DNA of 64,000 nt from Pleomorphomonas sp. JP5 (GCF_023721815.1 NZ_JAMDLI010000007.1:859237-923236); one strand, 5' to 3'. Counted from the first letter of the stretch, positions 44,610-54,550 are shown. The notes: a model not told the origin generated them from the letters alone. Numbers and translations are program-made.

Positions 44610-45608
44610 TCAGCTGTTGAACTTCACCACCACCGGCCAGATGGCGATGAATAGAACCACCGGCAGGATGCAGGCCGTAACCGGCACCGACAGCTTGGCA
44701 GGCAAGGCGTAGGCTTTCTCCTCGGCGGCGGCGAGGCGCTGATGGCGCATGTCTTCGGCGAAGACGCGCAACGCATCGGAAAGGCTGGATCCGAGCTCGC
44801 GCGACTGCTGGAGCAGCGTCGCAAAGGCGCGCACTTCCGGAACGCCGACGCGGTCGGCCAGGGTTTGCAGCGCCGTTTCCATCGAACGCCCGGCCCGCAC
44901 TTCGAGACAAAGCACCTGCAGATTGACGCCGAGCGCCGGGTACATCGGCGCCAGTTCCTGCGTCACGCGCTCAAGGCTGGCCTCCATGGAAAGTCCGGCG
45001 TTGGCGCAAACGCCCATCAGATCCATGAAATCGGGAAACGCAATTCGGTTCTGCCGAAGCACCGTCTTGGCGCTCCGGTCGACATAGAAGCTCGGCCCGA
45101 GATAACCGACGATAGCGGACACCATCAGGATGAGAAGCAGCTTCGTCACCTCGGGATGGAAACCGGCGGCAGTCAGCAGCAACAGCACGACGAGCGGCAC
45201 TACGGCGGCTCCCGCGAGGCGGGCAAGAAAGAACACGGCAACGGCGTGAGGGGAAAACAGGCCGGCGCGGATCATCCTCTGCCGGGCCAACTTCATCTTG
45301 CCGGCGTCGCCGCTGCTGACGATGTTGTTTGCCTGGGAGATCAAGCGCTCAAGCTTCGGTGGCAGGCGATTGTCCTCAGGTCCGAGGCCCAGGTCCGACA
45401 GCGGATCGTCGCTCGCTTCTTCCGCCGACGTTTCTCGTTTCGGCGACGGCATATCGATCTTGAGGCGGCGTCTCACGCGCCCTCGACGCGACAGCGAACT
45501 TGCGATTGTCGCGGCGATGCTCGTCAGCATGGCCACGAAGGCGACGAGCGCCACGAGCTCCGGTCGGGCATTGGCGATATCGAGCGCGGAGAGAACGACG
45601 TCGGGCAT
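44610..45608 (-). CDS. tadC: Tad pilus inner-membrane platform protein TadC
   Basis: 332 residues, type II secretion F-domain (about 165-300, FPDFMDLMGVCANAGLSMEASLERV) between membrane helices. Forms the platform with TadB under the CpaF ATPase. End of the minus-strand cpaB-C-E-F-tadB-C operon; eight bases after tadB. Confidence 0.93.
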   Translation of the reverse strand: MPDVVLSALDIANARPELVALVAFVAMLTSIAATIASSLSRRGRVRRRLKIDMPSPKRETSAEEASDDPLSDLGLGPEDNRLPPKLERLISQANNIVSSGDAGKMKLARQRMIRAGLFSPHAVAVFFLARLAGAAVVPLVVLLLLTAAGFHPEVTKLLLILMVSAIVGYLGPSFYVDRSAKTVLRQNRIAFPDFMDLMGVCANAGLSMEASLERVTQELAPMYPALGVNLQVLCLEVRAGRSMETALQTLADRVGVPEVRAFATLLQQSRELGSSLSDALRVFAEDMRHQRLAAAEEKAYALPAKLSVPVTACILPVVLFIAIWPVVVKFNS

Positions 45609-45615
45609 TGAGACC

Positions 45616-46575
45616 TCAGAAGCGGAAGCTGATCATCTTCTTCATCATCAGGTTGCCGACACCGAGCCAGGTAACGGCGCCGACGAGCCCCCAGGTGGTC
45701 ATCGGCTTTCCCCACACCGAACCGTAGTAGTCGGGCGACATGAAGTTGAGGGCAACGAACAGCAGGACCGGCATGGCCGTGAGAAAGACGGCGGAAATCC
45801 GGCCCTCGGCGGAGATCGACCGGATCTTGCGCCGCATCTTGATGCGCTGCCGGATCACGTCGGTAAGGTTTTGCAGGATCTCGCGCAGGTTGCCGCCGGT
45901 CGACGACTGGATCGATACGGCGGTCACGAACAGCGGCAGGTCTTCCTGGCCGACACGGGCCTGCATGTTGGCAAGCGCCGTCACGAGATCGGCGCCGTAG
46001 GTCACCTCGTCGGCCATCATCCCGAACTCGGTGCCGATGGGGTCGGGCATTTCGCGCGCCACCATCGACATGGCCACGGGCACGGGATGACCGGCCTTGA
46101 GGCTTCGGACGATCAACTCGATCGCCTCGGGGAACTGCACGGCGAACTTCTCCTGCCGCCGGGTCCGCCGCATGCGGAGCGCCATGACGGGGATGACGAA
46201 ACCGCCGATCGGAAACGCGAGGGCGGTCTGCGCGAGGTCATGGTCAGTAAGGTTGAAGACCAGGCCCGAGACGATGAGGCCGGTGGCGGCAAACACCAGC
46301 ATCAGCTTGGTGAGGCCTATGGTGATGCCGCACTGAACGATCAGTCGACCGAGCCAGGCGAGGTGGCTCGGCATGCCGCCGGAGGCGGTCAGTCCACGCT
46401 CGCGCCTGAGCAGGATCATGACCTCTTGCCGATTGGCGTCGGGTGCCGACACTCGAAGCCGGCGATTGATCTGGCGGCGGTTGGCGCTGGCATTCACGGT
46501 CAGGAGATACACCGCTTCCGCCAGAAAGGCGGCGGCGAAACCGGCGAACCCGTAGAAGAGGTGCATCTCGTTCAT
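45616..46575 (-). CDS. tadB: Tad pilus inner-membrane platform protein TadB
   Basis: 319 residues. N-terminal membrane helix (FYGFAGFAAAFLAEAVYLLTV), F-domain (about 150-270, EAIELIVRSLKAGHPVPVAM) and C-terminal helices. Start at 46575 chosen because GTGAGG is upstream and it sits just past the cpaF stop. Part of the platform with TadC. Confidence 0.93.
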   Translation of the reverse strand: MNEMHLFYGFAGFAAAFLAEAVYLLTVNASANRRQINRRLRVSAPDANRQEVMILLRRERGLTASGGMPSHLAWLGRLIVQCGITIGLTKLMLVFAATGLIVSGLVFNLTDHDLAQTALAFPIGGFVIPVMALRMRRTRRQEKFAVQFPEAIELIVRSLKAGHPVPVAMSMVAREMPDPIGTEFGMMADEVTYGADLVTALANMQARVGQEDLPLFVTAVSIQSSTGGNLREILQNLTDVIRQRIKMRRKIRSISAEGRISAVFLTAMPVLLFVALNFMSPDYYGSVWGKPMTTWGLVGAVTWLGVGNLMMKKMISFRF

Positions 46576-46582
46576 CTCGGCC

Positions 46583-47989
46583 TCACACGAGTGGCTTGGT
46601 GGGGTCGAAGTAGGCGCTCGGCACGGTGATGCCCTTGGCGACGAGATCGTCAAGGAAGCGAGGCCGAATGCCGGTGGCGCGAAACTCGCCGACGACTGTC
46701 CCGTCTACCTCCGTACGCAGGCGATTGAAGCGGAAGATCTCCTGCATCTGGATGATGTCGCCCTCCATGCCGGTAATCTCCGAAATGGAGGTGACGCGAC
46801 GTTTGCCGTCGGACAGACGGGTCAGTTGCAGGATCAGGTGGATGGCCGAGGCGATCTGCGAGCGGATGGAGGCGACGGTCATCGGCATGCCGGTCATGCC
46901 CAGCATCTGTTCGAGGCGTGAGATGGCGTCGCGCGGCGTGTTGGCGTGGATCGTGGCCATCGATCCTTCGTGGCCGGTGTTCATGGCCTGCAACATGTCA
47001 AAGGCCTCCTCGCCACGGCACTCGCCGAGAATGACGCGATCGGGTCGCATGCGCAGTGCGTTCTTGACGAGGTCGCGCTGGCGGATCTCGCCGTGGCCCT
47101 CGGTGTTGGCAGGGCGCGTTTCCATGCGGGCGACATGCGGCTGCTGCAGTTGCAGTTCGGCCGCATCCTCAATCGTGATCAGGCGCTCGTCCGGCGATAT
47201 GAAGGCCGAGAGGGCGTTGAGCATGGTCGTCTTGCCGGTGCCGGTACCACCCGAGATCAGCGTGGTGACGCGCGCATTGACGGCCGCCGCCATCAACTCC
47301 CCCATCGGCTTGGCCAGCGCGCCGACATCGATCAGTCGATCGAGCGACAGCTTCTTCTTGGCGAACTTGCGGATGGAGACCAGGGGGCCGTCGACGGCGA
47401 TCGGTCGGATCGCCGCGTTGAAACGCGAGCCATCGAGCATGCGGGCATCGCAGGTCGGGTGGCTTTCGTCGATGCGCCGGCCGACGGCCGCCACGATCTT
47501 GTTGATGATGCGCAAGAGGTGCGCCTCATCCTTGAAGGGAATGTTGATCGGCTCGAGCTTGCCGAAGCGCTCGACGAAGCAGTTCTGATGACCGTTGATC
47601 AGGATGTCGTTGATCGTTGGGTCGCGCATCACCGCTTCCAGCGGTCCGAGCCCCATCATCTCGTCGTAGACGGCGGTAACGAACTCGCCGAACTCCTGCT
47701 CGTTGAGTGCCAGGCGCTCTTCGGCGGCGAAGGCGCTCACCTGGCCGTAGAGTTCGCGCATCACCGCGTCGGGCGACAGCTTCTCGAGTTGGGAAAGGTT
47801 GAGGTCCTCGATCAGGCGCTTGTGCAGCTTGTCCTTGGCGGCGATCAGCTTCTCGTTGATCGGCTTGGGTAGCGGCAACGGCTCCATTTCGCGCAAGGGG
47901 GCTACCTGGATCAGCGATGCCGTCGACCGGTCGCTGGGCATCGTCGGTGGTGCGTCGCCCGATTGCAGGGTCTGGAAGCGGCTACGCAT
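46583..47989 (-). CDS. cpaF: Tad pilus assembly ATPase CpaF
   Basis: 468 residues, type II/IV secretion ATPase. N-terminal domain, then Walker A GGTGTGKTT (about residue 244-252), Asp box (ITIEDAAELQL), Walker B region (VILGECRGEEAFD) and His box (GHEGSMATIHANT). Drives pilus extension and retraction. Overlaps cpaE by eight bases. Confidence 0.96.
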   Translation of the reverse strand: MRSRFQTLQSGDAPPTMPSDRSTASLIQVAPLREMEPLPLPKPINEKLIAAKDKLHKRLIEDLNLSQLEKLSPDAVMRELYGQVSAFAAEERLALNEQEFGEFVTAVYDEMMGLGPLEAVMRDPTINDILINGHQNCFVERFGKLEPINIPFKDEAHLLRIINKIVAAVGRRIDESHPTCDARMLDGSRFNAAIRPIAVDGPLVSIRKFAKKKLSLDRLIDVGALAKPMGELMAAAVNARVTTLISGGTGTGKTTMLNALSAFISPDERLITIEDAAELQLQQPHVARMETRPANTEGHGEIRQRDLVKNALRMRPDRVILGECRGEEAFDMLQAMNTGHEGSMATIHANTPRDAISRLEQMLGMTGMPMTVASIRSQIASAIHLILQLTRLSDGKRRVTSISEITGMEGDIIQMQEIFRFNRLRTEVDGTVVGEFRATGIRPRFLDDLVAKGITVPSAYFDPTKPLV

Positions 47990-49232
47990 GACGCCTCCCC
48001 TTGATCCTGGCAGAGATGTCGGAGCGCTTCAGACGGGCGAGAATGGAGCGAAGAGGCGTCGTCCACGAGGGGGCGGCAAGCTCTGCCGGGTCGGCAATGA
48101 TCGCTCTGAGGTCGGCGATCACCCGAGAGTTGGGAGCCACCTCGCCGAGGGGACGACCTTGATCCAGCGCCTCTCTCACGGCCTTGTAGTCGTTGGCGAC
48201 CGAGCCGGCAAAGTCGTCTCCGAACAGCTCCTTGACCTCGGAAAGCGACACGCTTGGGCTCCCCTTGGCGTCGACGCGATTGAGGATGACGCCGAAGCGG
48301 GCGTTCTTGTGGACGCGTTCCCGGACGGCCTGTGCGAGTCGCTGCGCCTGTCGCAGTGCCGGCACCGTCATTTCGGTGGTGAGAAAGACGTGATCCGACC
48401 CTTGAAGAACCGAGTCGGTCCAGGGAAACCAGGTTCGGGGCAGGTCGATCACCACGTTGTCGAAATGCCCGGCGACGAGGTCGAGCAATCGTGCCACGAG
48501 ATCCGGCCGGTAGCTGCGCATTTCCCAGGGGCAGGGCGGTGCCGAGACGATGGCAAGACCCGATTTGTGACGGCTCAGCATGACGTCGAGCAGCTTGCGG
48601 TCGAGCCGGTCCGGCTGGTTCTCGATCTCGGCGATGTCGAAATGCGGCTCGATGTCGAAATACTCGGCGCAGGAACCGTTCTGAAGGTTGAGATCGACGA
48701 CGCATGTCGTCTGGTGGCGCCGCGCCGCTGCCTGATGAAGCAGCGCGGCCGCCTGCAGCGCCAGGGTCGTGTTACCCACTCCGCCGGCCGCCGGCAGGAA
48801 GGTATAGATCCGGGAGTCCGGGTAGGGATCGGCTTCGTCGCGACCAAGGCGGGTGAGCGTGTGGGCAAGGTCGGAGAGCACGACCGGCTTTACCAGGAAG
48901 TCCTGGAGTCGCAGCCTGAGGAAGCCGCGGGCCACCTCGGCGTCGAACACGCCGGTGACGGGGAGGAAGCGCACCGACGGCCCGGCTTGTCGATAGAGCT
49001 CGGACAGGCCGGCAACAGGGCCATCGGGAAAGGCGTCGAGGTCCGGGACGACGAGGCCGCAGGCCGGGTCAGCGAGTTCGTCGGACAGCTTGTCGGGTGT
49101 TCGTACCTTGAGGTCGCCCACGTTGGCGCCGGAGGTGCGAAGCGCGTCCGCCACGAGGACGGCGAAGTCCTTGTCGGCGGTGACGACGACGACGGTGCCG
49201 AAATTGATGGAGGTTTCGGCCATTGGCGTCAT
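47982..49232 (-). CDS. cpaE: Tad pilus localisation protein CpaE (TadZ)
   Basis: 416 residues: atypical receiver domain (1-120, no phospho-acceptor pattern), then a MinD/ParA-like domain. The Walker A loop reads PAAGGVGNTTLA, lacking both the signature and P-loop lysines, so ATP hydrolysis is probably lost, as in some TadZ proteins. Directs the pilus to the pole. ATGA overlap with cpaC. Confidence 0.92.
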   Translation of the reverse strand: MTPMAETSINFGTVVVVTADKDFAVLVADALRTSGANVGDLKVRTPDKLSDELADPACGLVVPDLDAFPDGPVAGLSELYRQAGPSVRFLPVTGVFDAEVARGFLRLRLQDFLVKPVVLSDLAHTLTRLGRDEADPYPDSRIYTFLPAAGGVGNTTLALQAAALLHQAAARRHQTTCVVDLNLQNGSCAEYFDIEPHFDIAEIENQPDRLDRKLLDVMLSRHKSGLAIVSAPPCPWEMRSYRPDLVARLLDLVAGHFDNVVIDLPRTWFPWTDSVLQGSDHVFLTTEMTVPALRQAQRLAQAVRERVHKNARFGVILNRVDAKGSPSVSLSEVKELFGDDFAGSVANDYKAVREALDQGRPLGEVAPNSRVIADLRAIIADPAELAAPSWTTPLRSILARLKRSDISARIKGRRHA

Positions 49233-50599
49233 CGTACCAGGTCCAGGATGTAGCCACCGGTCGATGCGCCATTGGCGGCGAGATAGGCGGTCGGGTCGGG
49301 TGGAACTTCGGCATTGCCGCGTGCGAAAGCGTCGAGATCGCTGCCCGGCACTGCGCGATCGAACGGTGTGGCGATGGTGGCGCCGGCGCCGAGCGGATCG
49401 ACGATGTGCGGAGTCACGATGATGACGAGGTCGGTTTCCGAACGCTTGTAGGCGGTGGAGCGGAACAAGTTGCCGAGCACCGGCACCGAGCCAAGCCAGG
49501 GCACGCGGTTGTTCGATACGGAGCGCGAGTTGGTGAGCAGGCCGGCGATCACGAAGCTCTGCCCGTCGCGCAGTTCCAGCGTCGAGTCCGAGCGTCGCAC
49601 CTTGAGACCGGGAATGGTGATGCCGTTGATCGTCACCGCCGCCGAGTAGTCAATCTCGCTCACCTCCGGCTTGATGTTGAGGTGAATGAGGCCATTCGGC
49701 GCGACCGTCGGTGTGAAGTCCAGCCCCACGCCGAACTTCTTGAACTCGACCGAGATAGAGTTCTGGTCGCCGGCAACCGGCACCGGAAACTCGCCGCCGG
49801 CGAGGAAGCTGGAGGTCTGGCCGGACAACGCCACGAGGTTGGGTTCGGCAAGCGAGCGAGCGAGGCCGCGCGCCTCCAGCGCCTTCACGACCATGTCGAC
49901 CGAGAGTCCGCCCGAGAGAACCTGGCTGACGATCTCGCCGAACGGCGTGGAACCGGAGGCGAGTGTCGAAGAGCCGACTCCCACTGCGATTCCGTCGCTC
50001 TGGACCGCCCAGCCCAGGCCCAGTTCACGACTGGCCGAACGCGTGGCTTCAAGGAAGCGGACCTTGAGCTGAACCTGCTTGCCGCCGCCGATGTCGACGG
50101 CATTGACGACTTTCTCACCGCCGAACTCCTTGGCGATGGCGCCGGCTTCGTCGATGGTCTTCTGGTCGGCCGCCATGCCCGACAGGACGATCGAGCCATT
50201 TGCCGAGGACACGTCAACCTTGGCGTCGGGCAGCTTTCGCTCAAGCGCCGCTTGCAGCCGGTCGGTGTGCAGGGAGATTTCGAAGTCGGCGGCGCCGACC
50301 ACGTTGCGCTCCTTGTCGAACAGGACGATTCCGGTCACGCCCCCCTTCGAGCCGAGCACCATGAACGACTTGTCGGTGAGCGGCCAGGCGTCGGCCAGCG
50401 CCGGATCGCCAACGACGATTTCCGAGAAGGGGGTCGTCGTCACGATCATCTGCGGCACGCCCTTGGCAATCGAGAACGACTGGCCCGAGGTCGCAGCCGT
50501 CATCCGGATGGGCGAGGCGGCCTCGGCCGGCAAGGCGACGACCATGACGAGAGCGAGGAGAGCAATGACGTAGGAAGCTGCGCGCGTCGAGAGGGTCAT
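49229..50599 (-). CDS. cpaC: Tad pilus secretin CpaC (RcpA)
   Basis: 456 residues. Signal peptide, N-domain of pilus secretins (about 30-150, BON-like KVDVSSANGSIVLSG), then the secretin domain (FLAGGEFPVPV; VPWLGSVPVLGNLFRS; LVIIVTPHIV). Forms the outer-membrane gate. Overlaps cpaB by four bases. Confidence 0.95.
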   Translation of the reverse strand: MTLSTRAASYVIALLALVMVVALPAEAASPIRMTAATSGQSFSIAKGVPQMIVTTTPFSEIVVGDPALADAWPLTDKSFMVLGSKGGVTGIVLFDKERNVVGAADFEISLHTDRLQAALERKLPDAKVDVSSANGSIVLSGMAADQKTIDEAGAIAKEFGGEKVVNAVDIGGGKQVQLKVRFLEATRSASRELGLGWAVQSDGIAVGVGSSTLASGSTPFGEIVSQVLSGGLSVDMVVKALEARGLARSLAEPNLVALSGQTSSFLAGGEFPVPVAGDQNSISVEFKKFGVGLDFTPTVAPNGLIHLNIKPEVSEIDYSAAVTINGITIPGLKVRRSDSTLELRDGQSFVIAGLLTNSRSVSNNRVPWLGSVPVLGNLFRSTAYKRSETDLVIIVTPHIVDPLGAGATIATPFDRAVPGSDLDAFARGNAEVPPDPTAYLAANGASTGGYILDLVR

Positions 50600-51537
50600 T
50601 GCGGTTCTCCGGCGGCGATCGATGCTGGGGGAGGCGAGGGCGCTTCAACTGGCCCAGTCGGCGCGCCGGGTGGCGTCACGAGGCGGCTCGGACCGCCATC
50701 CCTCGCCGGTACGGAGTACTGGGTCAGTTCGGTTGCCCGCCGCACCCACACCGTGGCATCCGTTGCCGGCGAAGTCGGCGGTATCTCGGCCTTGGCGTTT
50801 TCGGTCTTGCGGGCCGTCGTGAGGTCGGCGACGCTGATGGGACGGAACGCCTCGGCTCTCACTTCGCCGGCGCGCCGGAGCACCAATGACAGGCTGCCGA
50901 CGCTTTGGGCCAGCACCAGCTTCTGCGCGGCTTCCGGTGAAACTTCGACCGTCGCGGTATGCGCCACCATCGGTTCGGTGCTTTTTTCGTCGGCCATCTG
51001 GTCGATCGACAGGATGCGCACGTCCTGAAGAATGACCTCGGCAGTTTCGCCCGTGGTCAATACGACGTCGACCCGGTCGCCTGGCAGAACCAGACCTCCG
51101 ACGCCGGCAACCTCGTTGACGCGGAGCGTCACGGCCCGGTTTCCGTCGGAGATCAGTCGGGAAACGGCGGCGCGTTCGCCGGGCCCCGTTAGCTTGGAGG
51201 CGAACAGTGGTTCGCCCTGCTCCAGCGGATAGAGCACGGTGCGGTCGCCGTCCTTGAACAGATCGTCCTTGGTCGCGAAGGCGCCGCTTGGCAGGTCACC
51301 GTTCGGCCAGGGGATCTCGCGGACCGCCTGGCGGGAAAGCGGTGCGCCGAAGCGCAAAGGCTTGGCGGCCACAACGAGAGTGCCGAAGGTCACCGACGGC
51401 CGCGCTGCCTCGATTTCCCTGATGCGCGCCGCCGAGGCGTTGTCGAGCCAGCGGCCGCCCGCCCAGATAGCACCGCCGCCGCAGGCGATGGCAAGCACGA
51501 TCATGACCTTGAAATTGGCACGCATTGAGACACTCAT
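50596..51537 (-). CDS. cpaB: Tad pilus assembly protein CpaB (RcpC)
   Basis: 313 residues: N-terminal membrane anchor (KVMIVLAIACGGGAIWAG), SAF domain (ARPSVTFGTLVVAAKPLRFG; LVLPGDRVDVVLTTG) and a proline-rich C-terminus. First gene of the operon; divergent from alr across 184 bases. Confidence 0.93.
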   Translation of the reverse strand: MSVSMRANFKVMIVLAIACGGGAIWAGGRWLDNASAARIREIEAARPSVTFGTLVVAAKPLRFGAPLSRQAVREIPWPNGDLPSGAFATKDDLFKDGDRTVLYPLEQGEPLFASKLTGPGERAAVSRLISDGNRAVTLRVNEVAGVGGLVLPGDRVDVVLTTGETAEVILQDVRILSIDQMADEKSTEPMVAHTATVEVSPEAAQKLVLAQSVGSLSLVLRRAGEVRAEAFRPISVADLTTARKTENAKAEIPPTSPATDATVWVRRATELTQYSVPARDGGPSRLVTPPGAPTGPVEAPSPPPASIAAGEPQ

Positions 51538-51721
51538 CTTCAGATGCGCTCAGGCTAGCAGCTTTGCGATAAAGGCCGGTTCAATCGGTTCGTGGCTTTT
51601 CCGCAGTCATCTCAAGGTTTTGTTTACTCTTCCGAAGCCGGTTCTTCGCGGCTGCGGCTTGCGGCGGGCAGGAAGGGGGACTAAGCCGAGTGTCGACGGT
51701 TCATCGGGTGCGGAGGAAACA

Positions 51722-52825
51722 GTGTCGGCTTCTGAGGGCGTTTCAGGCGCGGCCGCGGCTGGCGGCATTCTGACGATCGGCGTCGAGGCCATCGTCGCCA
51801 ACTGGCGCAGCCTTGCGGCCCGCGTAGCGCCGGCCCGTTCTGCCGCCGTGGTCAAGGCCGACGCCTACGGTTTGGGCGCCACGCTGCTGGTCGGCCCACT
51901 CTATGAGGCCGGCTGTCGCGATTTCTTCGTGGTCACGCTGTCGGAGGCCGGGGCGATCCGCCCGCTGCTGCCTCGTGATGCGACCATCTACGTCCTCAAC
52001 GGTCTGATGCCGGGCACCGCTGCTGCCTACGGCGACGGAGTCCTGCCGGTCCTGAATTCGCTTTCCCAATGTCGCGCCTGGGCCGAAGCCAGTCGCGGCA
52101 GCCGGCCGTCGGTTATCCAGGTCGATACCGGCATGTCGCGTCTCGGCCTCGATGTCGCCGAGCAGCAAGCTCTTGCCGACGAACCCGGCCTGCTCGCAGC
52201 GACCGGCGGCCGTCTTGTCATGAGCCATCTTGCCTGCGCCGACGAGCCTGACAAGCCGGCGAGCGGCGAACAACTTGCCGCCTTCCGCGCCGCTCGCGCT
52301 CGTCTTCCGGGACTCGCCGGCTCGCTCTCCGCGTCAAGCGGCATCTTCCTCGGACCGGACTATCACTTCGATCTCACCCGCCCCGGCGCAGCGCTCTATG
52401 GCATCGAGACGAGCCCCCTGGCCACGGGCATCAAGCCGGTGGTCGACCTCAGAGTCAGGGTCGCCCAGCTTCGCGAGATCGAAACGGGCACCTCGGTCGG
52501 CTATGGCTACACCTTCCGCGCCAGCCGGACGACCCGCCTCGCCACCTTGGCGACGGGATACGCCGATGGCTGGTGGCGCCGCTTCTCTGGCGGCGCCGCG
52601 GCCGCCTTTCATGGCGATACGCGGCTGCCGTCGGTCGGGCGCGTCTCCATGGACAGCTTTTCGGTGGACATCAGCGCCCTTCCGGTCGGCACCCTCGCCG
52701 AGGGCGATCTCCTCGAGCTGATCGGTCCGCACCAGAGCGCCGACGATCTTGCCCGCGCCGCCGGCACCATCGGCTACGAGGTGCTGACCTCCCTCGGTCG
52801 ACGCTACCACCGCGTTTACCGCTAA
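51722..52825 (+). CDS. alr: Alanine racemase
   Basis: 367 residues. Interconverts L- and D-alanine for peptidoglycan, PLP-dependent TIM barrel plus beta domain. PLP lysine in AAVVKADAYGLG, IQVDTGMSRLG, SASSGIFLG, RPGAALYGI, catalytic tyrosine region GYADGWWRR and SVGRVSMDSF. GTG start at 51722 with GGAGGA upstream; the much longer frame upstream is antisense to cpaB and not coding. Confidence 0.95.
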   Translation: MSASEGVSGAAAAGGILTIGVEAIVANWRSLAARVAPARSAAVVKADAYGLGATLLVGPLYEAGCRDFFVVTLSEAGAIRPLLPRDATIYVLNGLMPGTAAAYGDGVLPVLNSLSQCRAWAEASRGSRPSVIQVDTGMSRLGLDVAEQQALADEPGLLAATGGRLVMSHLACADEPDKPASGEQLAAFRAARARLPGLAGSLSASSGIFLGPDYHFDLTRPGAALYGIETSPLATGIKPVVDLRVRVAQLREIETGTSVGYGYTFRASRTTRLATLATGYADGWWRRFSGGAAAAFHGDTRLPSVGRVSMDSFSVDISALPVGTLAEGDLLELIGPHQSADDLARAAGTIGYEVLTSLGRRYHRVYR

Positions 52826-52829
52826 CCGC

Positions 52830-53663
52830 TCAGGGGCGGGCGATCACCGCGAAAGCGCTGGCCCCGCCTGGCCATGGGCCGCCGGTCGCGAAATCGACGA
52901 TCTCCACGCTGGAATAGCCGCCTGCCAGCACCTCCTCGGTGATGCTGGCAGGCGTGTAATACTGCATCCAGTTGTAGACCTGGAAAGTTCGGCCGGGCGC
53001 CGCGATGAGATAGCGGTCTAGACCGATCGCCTCGTTGCTGTAGAGGTGCGTCGTCTTGAAGCCGACATAGTCTCCGGCCGCCCAGAAGCCGTTCATCAGG
53101 CGCGGCGCGAAGATTGTCTCCTCGCTCAGCTCATCGAACATGCCGGTCGAGAAGACGTCGAACACGAAGATGCCGTCCGGTCGCAGCATGGCCTTGACCT
53201 TGGCGAGGATCAGCTTGCGCGCCTCCGGTGCCATTGCGCAGAAGTCGCCATAGATCATGGTGACGAGCCCTTGCCCTGAGGGCAGCTCGTCCTTGAGATA
53301 GTCGGCTCGCCGATAGTCGATGGACAGCTCCGCCGAGTCCGCCGCCTTGCGCGCGTAAGCCAGCGAGTTGGCCGAGAAGTCTAGACCGGTCACTTTGGCG
53401 CCTCTTTGGGCGTAGCGACTGGCATAGAGGCCGGGCCCACAGCCGAGATCGGCGACGGTCAGGCCGGAGAGCGGATGGCGTCGATCAAGCCAGTCGACGA
53501 AGGCGTCGATGACGCCCGGCCGTCGCGAGGCGAGGTCGCTGGTCTCGTCGAGATGAAAGCGCAGCATCTCCGTCGCGATATGCGGGTCGGTCCATAGCTG
53601 CTCGGTGGTCGATATGGAAAAGGGAGCGGGGCGGGCGAGAAATTCTGAGATGACTTCGTACAT
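52830..53663 (-). CDS. Class I SAM-dependent methyltransferase
   Basis: 277 residues starting MYEVISEF. SAM-binding motif VADLGCGPGLYASRYA, LDFSANSLAYAR, DYLKDELP and the YGDFCAMAPEARKLILAK region. Substrate unknown. The open frame continues upstream to 53999 antisense to kduD-side sequence; the real start is at 53663. It converges on alr (four bases). Confidence 0.85.
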   Translation of the reverse strand: MYEVISEFLARPAPFSISTTEQLWTDPHIATEMLRFHLDETSDLASRRPGVIDAFVDWLDRRHPLSGLTVADLGCGPGLYASRYAQRGAKVTGLDFSANSLAYARKAADSAELSIDYRRADYLKDELPSGQGLVTMIYGDFCAMAPEARKLILAKVKAMLRPDGIFVFDVFSTGMFDELSEETIFAPRLMNGFWAAGDYVGFKTTHLYSNEAIGLDRYLIAAPGRTFQVYNWMQYYTPASITEEVLAGGYSSVEIVDFATGGPWPGGASAFAVIARP

Positions 53664-53708
53664 GATGGCGGCACGGTAGGCCTCGTCCGCCCCGAAATCT
53701 AGGTTCTG

Positions 53709-53743
53709 AAAAACACGGCCGCGTCTCGGTGGAACGCGGCCGT
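53709..53743 (-). terminator. Terminator of the kdu operon
   Basis: Perfect 10-bp stem ACGGCCGCGT/ACGCGGCCGT followed on the minus strand by GTTTTTC, just past the kduD stop at 53765. It separates the operon from the methyltransferase gene. Confidence 0.85.
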
Positions 53744-53764
53744 CCTGTTCAAGAGATCGGTCGA

Positions 53765-54550
53765 TCAGGGTTGCTTGCCGATGTAGGCGAGAATGCCGCC
53801 GTCGACGTAGAGGATGTGGCCGTTGACGAAGTCCGAGGCTGACGAGGCGAGGAACACCGCCGGGCCCTTCAGATCGTCGGTGGTGCCCCAGCGGCCGGCC
53901 GGCGTCTTGGCGCGGATGAAGGCGTCGAACGGGTGGCCGGGCGCACGCAGCGGCGCGGTCTGTGGTGTCTCGACGTAGCCGGGGCCGATGCCGTTGCACT
54001 GGATGTTGAAGGCGCCATACTCGGAGGCGATGTTGCGGGTCAGCATCTTGAGGCCGCCCTTGGCGGCGGCGTAGGCCGACACCGTCTCGCGGCCGAGCTC
54101 GGACATCATCGAGCAGATGTTGATGATCTTGCCGCTGCCCTTCTTCATCATGCCTGGGATGACCGCCTTGGCGACGATGAACGGCGCCGTCAGGTCGATG
54201 TCGATCACCTGGCGGAAGTCCTTGACGTCCATCTCATGCATGGGGATGCGCTTGATGATGCCGGCGTTGTTGACCAGGATGTCGACGGTGCCGAGATCCT
54301 TCTCGATGTCGGCCACCAGCTTCTGCACGGCGGCCTCGTCGGTGACGTCGGCGATGTAGCCCCGGGCGTCGATGCCCGCCGCCTTGTAGGCGGCAAGCCC
54401 CTTGGCAAGGAACTCCTCGTTGATGTCGTTGAAGGCGATGGTGGCGCCAGCTTCGGCCAGCGCGCTGGCCAACGCGAAGCCGATGCCGTAGGAGGCGCCG
54501 GTGACGAGAGCCACTTTGCCTTCCAGGGAGAATGCGTTCGGATAGGTCAT
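53765..54550 (-). CDS. kduD: 2-dehydro-3-deoxy-D-gluconate 5-dehydrogenase
   Basis: 261 residues, short-chain dehydrogenase. Cofactor motif TGASYGIGFALA, NNAG, catalytic Ser/Tyr/Lys in NICSMMSELGRETVSAYAAAKG, and the C-terminal GGILAYIG of KduD. Converts 2,5-diketo-3-deoxygluconate to KDG in pectin/uronate breakdown, with NADH. Last gene of the operon. Confidence 0.95.
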   Translation of the reverse strand: MTYPNAFSLEGKVALVTGASYGIGFALASALAEAGATIAFNDINEEFLAKGLAAYKAAGIDARGYIADVTDEAAVQKLVADIEKDLGTVDILVNNAGIIKRIPMHEMDVKDFRQVIDIDLTAPFIVAKAVIPGMMKKGSGKIINICSMMSELGRETVSAYAAAKGGLKMLTRNIASEYGAFNIQCNGIGPGYVETPQTAPLRAPGHPFDAFIRAKTPAGRWGTTDDLKGPAVFLASSASDFVNGHILYVDGGILAYIGKQP

